9,154 bases of DNA. It comes from JBKEAJ01 sp047972135 (GTDB taxonomy: Bacteria > Bacteroidota > Bacteroidia > Bacteroidales > Prolixibacteraceae). This document shows positions 4,355 to 9,154 of the stretch, in pieces. Made by a program: the position numbers and the translations under genes. The notes beneath the pieces are model-generated. The model ran no database searches and was not told where the DNA came from. It was given only the letters and a program-made list of their open reading frames with translations. Within the stretch, counting starts at the first letter, position 1, and each line of letters starts with the position of its first letter. The stretch spans positions 1-9,154 of the forward strand of contig JBKEAJ010000157.1 in NCBI GenBank assembly GCA_047972135.1. The letters are read 5' to 3'.

Positions 4355-6205
4355 ATGAGAAAGCTCCTAGTTGTATTTCTGAAATACTATCTTTTTTGGC
4401 TGCTCTACTTCACGGCATTCAAAATAGTCTTTCTCATCTACAACTTGCAATTAGCCCACGCCCTACCCTTTTCGGATTTATGGGGAATTTTCAGGCATGG
4501 AATTATAATGGATTTATCTGTAGCAGGATATTTCAGTCTGCTCCCAGGAGTTGCCATGAGTTTAGGATTTTTGTTTACGAGTCGATTTTGCTCTTATTTT
4601 CTGAAATACTACACACTTCTGATGCTTATCCTTCTGACGTTCTTAGGATTAAGCGACATGGGACTATATCCGGCATGGGGAAGTCGCCTAAATGCACAAT
4701 TCCTTATGTATCTCGAAACCCCGGGAGGCATTTATGCAAGCCTGAGCTGGTGGCAACTTCTTCTCTTCCCCACCCTATGGATAGGCATTGTTTGGCTGAG
4801 CATGTGGACATACGGGCGACTATTGCCAATAAAAGAACTATTTCAAATAAAAGCAAAATGGTATGGCTCTTTAACAGTATTAATACTAAGCGGAGCATTG
4901 ATTATCCCTATTCGAGGCGGACTCGACCGCTCTCCTCTTAATCACAGCAGTGTTTACTTTAGTAAACATTTAGTTGCCAATCAATTTGCCTACAACTATT
5001 TTTGGAATTTTATACATAGTGTCCTTAAGAGTAAAGATGGCGACATCAAGCTCAACTACATGGATCACAAGGAAGCAGAAAGTATCTTAAAGGAACACTA
5101 CAAGACCGACTTGCAAGCTCCTCAGATAATAGATACACTTGCAGGGAAACCCACTAACATAATACTGGTTATGCTCGAAAGTTTCTCCAACAAAATAATT
5201 GAGCCTCTAGGCGGCATGCCTGCCATCACCCCTCGCCTAAATGGCTTTTGCCATGAGGGCATAGCTTTCAAAAACTTCTACTCAACAGGCAATCGTTCCG
5301 ACAAAGGTATGTCTGCACTTATCGGAGGTCATCCATCAGACATGAACCCTAATACAGCACTGGTATTTCCCGACAAGATGAGTAAGCTCGACTACTTTCC
5401 GAAGTATTTTGCCAATCGGGCTTACAATATGTCGTTTTACTACGGCGGCGATGTAAACTTCTACAACACTCGGGCGGTGATGCTCCAGTCGGGTATTGAA
5501 AAGATTGTTTCAAAATCCGATTTTCCTCTTGACATAGGTCTGAAACAGAAGTGGGGAGTCCCCGACAAATATCTATATGCTCGTTTATTTGAAGATTTGA
5601 AGCAAGAAAAAGAGCCATTTTTCAGCATGGTCTACAACATCAGCAGCCATGAACCTTTTGACATTGCTGACTATAGCAAAATTAAGGGCAACAGCTCTGA
5701 GAAAAAATATCTGAATGTCGCCTCTTATTCCGACAGTTGTTTGGGAGTTTTTATCGACTCGCTAAAACAAACACCATTTTGGGACAACACTTTGGTAATC
5801 ATCACCGCCGACCACACATCTATAGAACCTGGACCAAGCAATATAACTGAACCTGCCACCTATCGTATTCCTCTTATTTTTATAGGCGGAGTCGTCAAGC
5901 AACACTTTATAAGCGAGCGTTTTGGCAATCAGAACGATTTAGCTCCTATGCTTTTGAAGCAATTGGGCTGGCAACACAAGCCCACTCTTTTATCGAAGGA
6001 CTTTTTGGTAGACGACAGCTACGCATTCTACTTTAGGAGTGAGGGCTGGGGCTTTATATCGCCCGACATGGGCTGGTTTATGAATATGAATACTGGCAAA
6101 CGGGATTTTTTCTATAATAACACACCCGCCAAAACCGATTCGCTAATGAATTTTGCAAAGGCATACGTTCAATATTTGCACGATACACCATTGGATAAAA
6201 TGTAG
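4355..6205 (+). CDS. Membrane-anchored LTA synthase / MdoB-like sulfatase-fold phosphotransferase
   Basis: The 616-residue protein has five predicted membrane helices (about 11-31, 53-75, 84-101, 132-153, 170-187), then a linker and a large extracytoplasmic alkaline-phosphatase/sulfatase-fold domain (about 265-560). This is the topology of LtaS and MdoB/OpgB phosphoglycerol transferases. Likely metal and active-site residues are E275 (ILVMLESFS), S314 as the probable nucleophile in TGNRSDKG where LtaS uses Thr, D404 (WGVPDKYLY), H432 (ISSHEPF), and D486/H487 (ITADHTS). From memory, Bacteroidetes homologues usually carry this Ser in an RSDKG context, so it is not a defect. Lipoteichoic acid is absent from Gram-negative bacteria. 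The natural substrate is therefore unknown: addition of phosphoglycerol or phosphoethanolamine to an envelope glycan or lipid, or phosphate or sulfate release, are all possible. The ATG is 14 bases after the tRNA, leaving no room for a separate promoter. Confidence 0.93.
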   Translation: MRKLLVVFLKYYLFWLLYFTAFKIVFLIYNLQLAHALPFSDLWGIFRHGIIMDLSVAGYFSLLPGVAMSLGFLFTSRFCSYFLKYYTLLMLILLTFLGLSDMGLYPAWGSRLNAQFLMYLETPGGIYASLSWWQLLLFPTLWIGIVWLSMWTYGRLLPIKELFQIKAKWYGSLTVLILSGALIIPIRGGLDRSPLNHSSVYFSKHLVANQFAYNYFWNFIHSVLKSKDGDIKLNYMDHKEAESILKEHYKTDLQAPQIIDTLAGKPTNIILVMLESFSNKIIEPLGGMPAITPRLNGFCHEGIAFKNFYSTGNRSDKGMSALIGGHPSDMNPNTALVFPDKMSKLDYFPKYFANRAYNMSFYYGGDVNFYNTRAVMLQSGIEKIVSKSDFPLDIGLKQKWGVPDKYLYARLFEDLKQEKEPFFSMVYNISSHEPFDIADYSKIKGNSSEKKYLNVASYSDSCLGVFIDSLKQTPFWDNTLVIITADHTSIEPGPSNITEPATYRIPLIFIGGVVKQHFISERFGNQNDLAPMLLKQLGWQHKPTLLSKDFLVDDSYAFYFRSEGWGFISPDMGWFMNMNTGKRDFFYNNTPAKTDSLMNFAKAYVQYLHDTPLDKM

Positions 6206-6230
6206 GAATATTTCATTCATCATTATTTAT

Positions 6231-6238
6231 TATATTTG
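6231..6238 (+). promoter_or_regulatory. -7 promoter element of metG
   Basis: TATATTTG matches TAnnTTTG exactly and lies 66 bases before the metG ATG. The -33 element is poor: the nearest candidate, TTTC at 6211-6214, has a 16-base spacer. The leader after it holds a GTGATT/AATCAC inverted repeat (6248-6253 with 6264-6269) and two copies of TACAATTT (6254-6261 and 6270-6277). Confidence 0.5.
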
Positions 6239-6303
6239 CATGTTTTGGTGATTTACAATTTGGAATCACTACAATTTAAAGAAGACATTAGAAAATAAAA
6301 TTG

Positions 6304-8340
6304 ATGAGCAATTACAAAAGAACACTGATTACCTCTGCCTTGCCCTATGCCAACGGGCCGGTGCATATCGGACACCTTGCAGGAGTGTACGTACCAGCAG
6401 ACATTTATGCCCGATATTTACGACTGAAAGGCGAAGACGTATTATTCATTGGCGGCTCTGACGAACACGGAGTACCAATCACCTTAAAAGCTAAGAAAGA
6501 AGGACTTACACCACAAGACATAGTAGATAGATATCACAATATTATAAAGAAGTCATTTTCAGATTTTGGAATTTCCTTTGATGTTTATTCCAGAACATCG
6601 GCGGATATTCACACCGAAACTGCATCTCAATTTTTCAGGAAGCTCTACGATGATTCTAAGTTTATAGAAAAGACCAGCGAGCAATTTTATGACGAGGAGG
6701 CACAGCAATTCCTTGCCGACAGATATATCACAGGCACATGTCCAAAATGCAGTCACGACAAAGCCTACGGCGACCAATGCGAAAGCTGCGGGACTTCGCT
6801 CAATGCCACCGATCTGATAAATCCTAAGTCTGTACTAACAGGAAACAATCCTATATTAAAAGAGACGAAGCACTGGTATTTGCCATTAGATAAATACGAA
6901 GAATGGTTAAAGCAGTGGATACTAGAAGAGCATCAGGAATGGAAGCCGAATGTCTACGGGCAGTGTAAGTCGTGGATAGACAGCGGATTGCAGCCTCGTG
7001 CCGTAACTCGCGACTTGGATTGGGGTGTTCCTGTCCCTGTGGACGGTGCCGACAATAAGGTACTCTATGTATGGTTTGATGCTCCCATTGGCTATATCTC
7101 TGCTACACGAGAATGCACGTCTGATTGGGAAAAATGGTGGAAAGACGAAGACACCAGAATGCTACACTTCATAGGAAAAGACAACATTGTATTCCACTGT
7201 ATAATATTCCCATCGATGTTGAAAGCCCATGGCGAGTATATTCTTCCCGAGAATGTTCCTGCCAATGAATTTTTAAATCTTGAAGGCGATAAAATATCAA
7301 CCTCTCGCAATTGGGCTGTGTGGTTACATGAATATTTGGAGGACTTTCCCGACAAGGAGGACGTATTGAAATATGTACTTACTGCCAATGCCCCTGAGAC
7401 TAAGGATAATGACTTCACGTGGAAAGACTTTCAGGCACGCAACAACAACGAGCTGGTAGCCATTCTTGGAAATTTTGTCAATCGCACACTTGTTCTTACG
7501 GACAAATATTATGGCGGAAATATCCCTGCACTAGGAGAACTAACGGATGCCGACAGAGCAGCACTGACAGAGCTTGGCGAATTTAAGAATCAGATTGACC
7601 AGAGTTTTTCTCAGTTTCGTTTTAGGGAAGCTCTAAAATATGCGATGGACATTGCACGTTTAGGAAATAAATACTTAGCAGACGCAGAGCCTTGGAAATT
7701 AATAAAGACAGAAGAACAACGAGTAAAAACGATAATGAACATTTGCTTACAAATAACTGCAAATCTGACCATTGCCTTCGAGCCTTTCATGCCTAAGAAA
7801 ATGCAAGAACTTCGTATGATGTTAAATATGCAAAATCTCTCATGGAATGATTTAGGAAGAAAGGACTTGCTTGCTGTCGGCGACAAGATTAATAAGCCCA
7901 GTCTCTTATTCGACAAGATTGAAGACGAACAGATAGAACTACAAATCAACAAATTACAAAATACCAAGGAGCAGAACGAAGAAACAAAAGACTTTGATTA
8001 TCCTGTCATAAAAGACACTGTCAGTTTTGAGGACTTTATGAAGATGGACATCAGAGTAGGCAAGATATTAGAGTGTGAGAAAGTCCCCAAGACAGACAAG
8101 CTACTTAAGTTTTTGATAGACATAGGTTGCGAGAAGCGGACTGTTGTTTCGGGGATAGCCGAGCATTACAAGGCAGAAGATTTAATTGGCAAGGAAGTAT
8201 GCATGATTATCAATTTAGCACCTCGCAAGATTAAGGGAATAGAATCATGCGGGATGATACTGTCAGCATTAGACAAGGATGCTTCCTTGAAGGTAATAAG
8301 ACCTCAGACAGATGTGATGCCCGGCAGCACTGTCGGATAA
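6304..8340 (+). CDS. metG: Methionyl-tRNA synthetase with C-terminal tRNA-binding domain
   Basis: This 678-residue cytoplasmic class I synthetase charges tRNA-Met and initiator tRNA with methionine. The Rossmann catalytic domain has PYANGPVHIGH with the HIGH box at 21-24. The inserted zinc knuckle carries CPKC (C146, C149) and CESC (C159, C162). The second signature is KISTS at 330-334, a normal variant of KMSKS in this group. The helical anticodon-binding domain spans about 370-550. A linker then leads to an EMAP-II/Trbp111-type OB fold at about 576-678 (FEDFMKMDIRVGKIL, then NLAPRKIKGIESCGM), which helps hold the tRNA. Length matches Bacteroidetes MetRS. The ATG at 6304 is preferred over the adjacent in-frame TTG at 6301. 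No damage is seen. The next gene starts 42 bases later without a clear promoter. Confidence 0.98.
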   Translation: MSNYKRTLITSALPYANGPVHIGHLAGVYVPADIYARYLRLKGEDVLFIGGSDEHGVPITLKAKKEGLTPQDIVDRYHNIIKKSFSDFGISFDVYSRTSADIHTETASQFFRKLYDDSKFIEKTSEQFYDEEAQQFLADRYITGTCPKCSHDKAYGDQCESCGTSLNATDLINPKSVLTGNNPILKETKHWYLPLDKYEEWLKQWILEEHQEWKPNVYGQCKSWIDSGLQPRAVTRDLDWGVPVPVDGADNKVLYVWFDAPIGYISATRECTSDWEKWWKDEDTRMLHFIGKDNIVFHCIIFPSMLKAHGEYILPENVPANEFLNLEGDKISTSRNWAVWLHEYLEDFPDKEDVLKYVLTANAPETKDNDFTWKDFQARNNNELVAILGNFVNRTLVLTDKYYGGNIPALGELTDADRAALTELGEFKNQIDQSFSQFRFREALKYAMDIARLGNKYLADAEPWKLIKTEEQRVKTIMNICLQITANLTIAFEPFMPKKMQELRMMLNMQNLSWNDLGRKDLLAVGDKINKPSLLFDKIEDEQIELQINKLQNTKEQNEETKDFDYPVIKDTVSFEDFMKMDIRVGKILECEKVPKTDKLLKFLIDIGCEKRTVVSGIAEHYKAEDLIGKEVCMIINLAPRKIKGIESCGMILSALDKDASLKVIRPQTDVMPGSTVG

Positions 8341-8382
8341 ACATCGACGATAAAAAGAAACAAATAATTAAAAACGAATATT

Positions 8383-9154
8383 ATGAGAAAGATTATTTTG
8401 ATTGCATGTATATGCATAGCATTCATACAATTAGCAGTGGCACAGGTAACTTATTACCTTCCTCGTACTGTAGTAAGCGTTAAAGTAGAAGTTGAAGGCA
8501 CTATTTTCACGGCGGGTCCTTATGCACCATATGCCGACAAATATCTTGGCATAAAGAATGCAAAGCAGCATAATTCGCAAACGTGGAAGATTACTAAAAT
8601 AAATATGAGTTCGCATACTGAGCCTGATGCAAGCACAGCCTATACCTCACCGGGAGGCATTTCTGTATCTCTTGCTGCCAATGGCTGCTTGTCGGGAGTC
8701 AACGATTCCTATGATGGGACAGTCCTTGCTCCAAGTGTCATAACCTCTGATTTTTCGTCCATCGGCAACATCCATTATGAAACCTTTTACAATCTGTCCA
8801 TAGAGCCATTTTTTCAAAAAGGTGACTCAACAACTAGCTACAAGACGGTTTCCAAGTCTGAGGAGCAAAAGGCGTACGAAGCATCAAAGGTTATTCTGGA
8901 AGCAAGGAAGCGAGGGTGGCAGACCTGGGTTTCCGACAACGACGATTTTCCTACTGATGGAGCGGCATATAAGGTTGTCGCCAAGGAGTTAAAAAAATTC
9001 GATAGTGATTACACCTCTCTCTTTGTAGGAAAGAGCAAAACCGTCAAGAGAACATATGAATTTTCTTACGCTCCGACATCATCAGGGACAAGAGATCAGG
9101 TACTATTCAGATTTTCTCAAGACAAAGGGGTTTTAGACAGTAAAGATATTTCTG
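8383..9154 (+). CDS. DUF4831-family secreted protein, N-terminal part (3' end outside window)
   Basis: An open frame starts at ATG 8383 and stays open for 257 codons to the window edge. The N-terminus is a signal peptide with a hydrophobic core (IILIACICIAFIQLAVA) and a probable cleavage AVA|Q at 20/21. The mature start, VTYYLPRTVVSVKVEVE, followed by FTAGPYAPYADKYLGI, is the pattern I recognise from the DUF4831 family of Bacteroidetes envelope proteins. These have a beta-rich N-terminal part and unknown function. Further along, WQTWVSDNDDFPTDGAAY and the FSYAP segment look intact, with no frameshift or stop. It lies 42 bases after metG and has no obvious own promoter or terminator between, so read-through transcription from metG is plausible. 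There is no functional clue beyond probable periplasmic or outer-membrane location. Confidence 0.85.
   Translation, partial: MRKIILIACICIAFIQLAVAQVTYYLPRTVVSVKVEVEGTIFTAGPYAPYADKYLGIKNAKQHNSQTWKITKINMSSHTEPDASTAYTSPGGISVSLAANGCLSGVNDSYDGTVLAPSVITSDFSSIGNIHYETFYNLSIEPFFQKGDSTTSYKTVSKSEEQKAYEASKVILEARKRGWQTWVSDNDDFPTDGAAYKVVAKELKKFDSDYTSLFVGKSKTVKRTYEFSYAPTSSGTRDQVLFRFSQDKGVLDSKDIS

Noticed and set aside
6301..6303. TTG at 6301 as start of metG
   Set aside because: An ATG follows directly at 6304 and fits the usual MetRS N-terminus.
7611..7967. 118-codon open frame on the minus strand
   Set aside because: It lies wholly within metG, has no recognisable domain and is explained by the codon content of the true gene. 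The same applies to the minus-strand frames at 199-471, 690-935, 803-1024, 5349-5618 and 7092-7418.
8247..8483. 78-codon plus-strand frame spanning the metG end and the DUF4831 start
   Set aside because: It overlaps two well-supported genes in another frame and has no signal or motif of its own.

Overview
The window looks like ordinary chromosome of a Bacteroidota (probably Bacteroidales) bacterium. Four things point there. Promoter-like elements of the Bacteroidetes type (TTTG, about 19 bases, then TAnnTTTG) precede several genes, and gene starts generally lack a strong Shine-Dalgarno sequence. The methionyl-tRNA synthetase has a KISTS signature and a C-terminal tRNA-binding domain. The last gene has the features of the Bacteroidetes DUF4831 family. 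The tRNA gene does not encode its CCA end. All genes lie on the + strand, and no gene-free stretch exceeds about 130 bases. There is no sign of an insertion sequence, prophage, CRISPR array or integrase.

Layout: (1) 1-1119 is the C-terminal part of the glycine-cleavage P-protein, cut by the window edge. (2) 1248-2764 is a compact three-gene module: an ECF sigma factor, a single-pass membrane protein that is probably its anti-sigma factor, and a secreted Spy/CpxP-like protein. It ends at a clear intrinsic terminator (2799-2841). (3) A new promoter, whose -33 element lies in that terminator's T-run, leads to a 22-codon small open frame and then a HAD-family sugar-phosphate phosphatase (2986-3591). 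(4) 3678-4223 encodes a lipoprotein with a short collagen-like tract. (5) tRNA-Arg(CCU) at 4269-4340 has its own promoter and lies only 14 bases upstream of a five-helix membrane protein with an extracytoplasmic LtaS/MdoB-type sulfatase-fold domain (4355-6205). (6) metG (6304-8340) has its own -7 box. (7) A secreted DUF4831-family protein starts at 8383 and runs off the right edge.

Functionally this mixes housekeeping genes (glycine cleavage, Met-tRNA and Arg-tRNA supply, sugar-phosphate phosphatase) with envelope genes (sigma module, lipoprotein, membrane phospho-/sulfo-transferase, DUF4831). I found no clearly new defence or mobile system. The points most worth a second look are the zinc-motif-free anti-sigma candidate with its periplasmic Spy-like partner, the tRNA gene that forms almost the whole leader of a membrane enzyme gene, the inverted repeat over that tRNA's promoter, and the in-frame 22-codon frame before the phosphatase.
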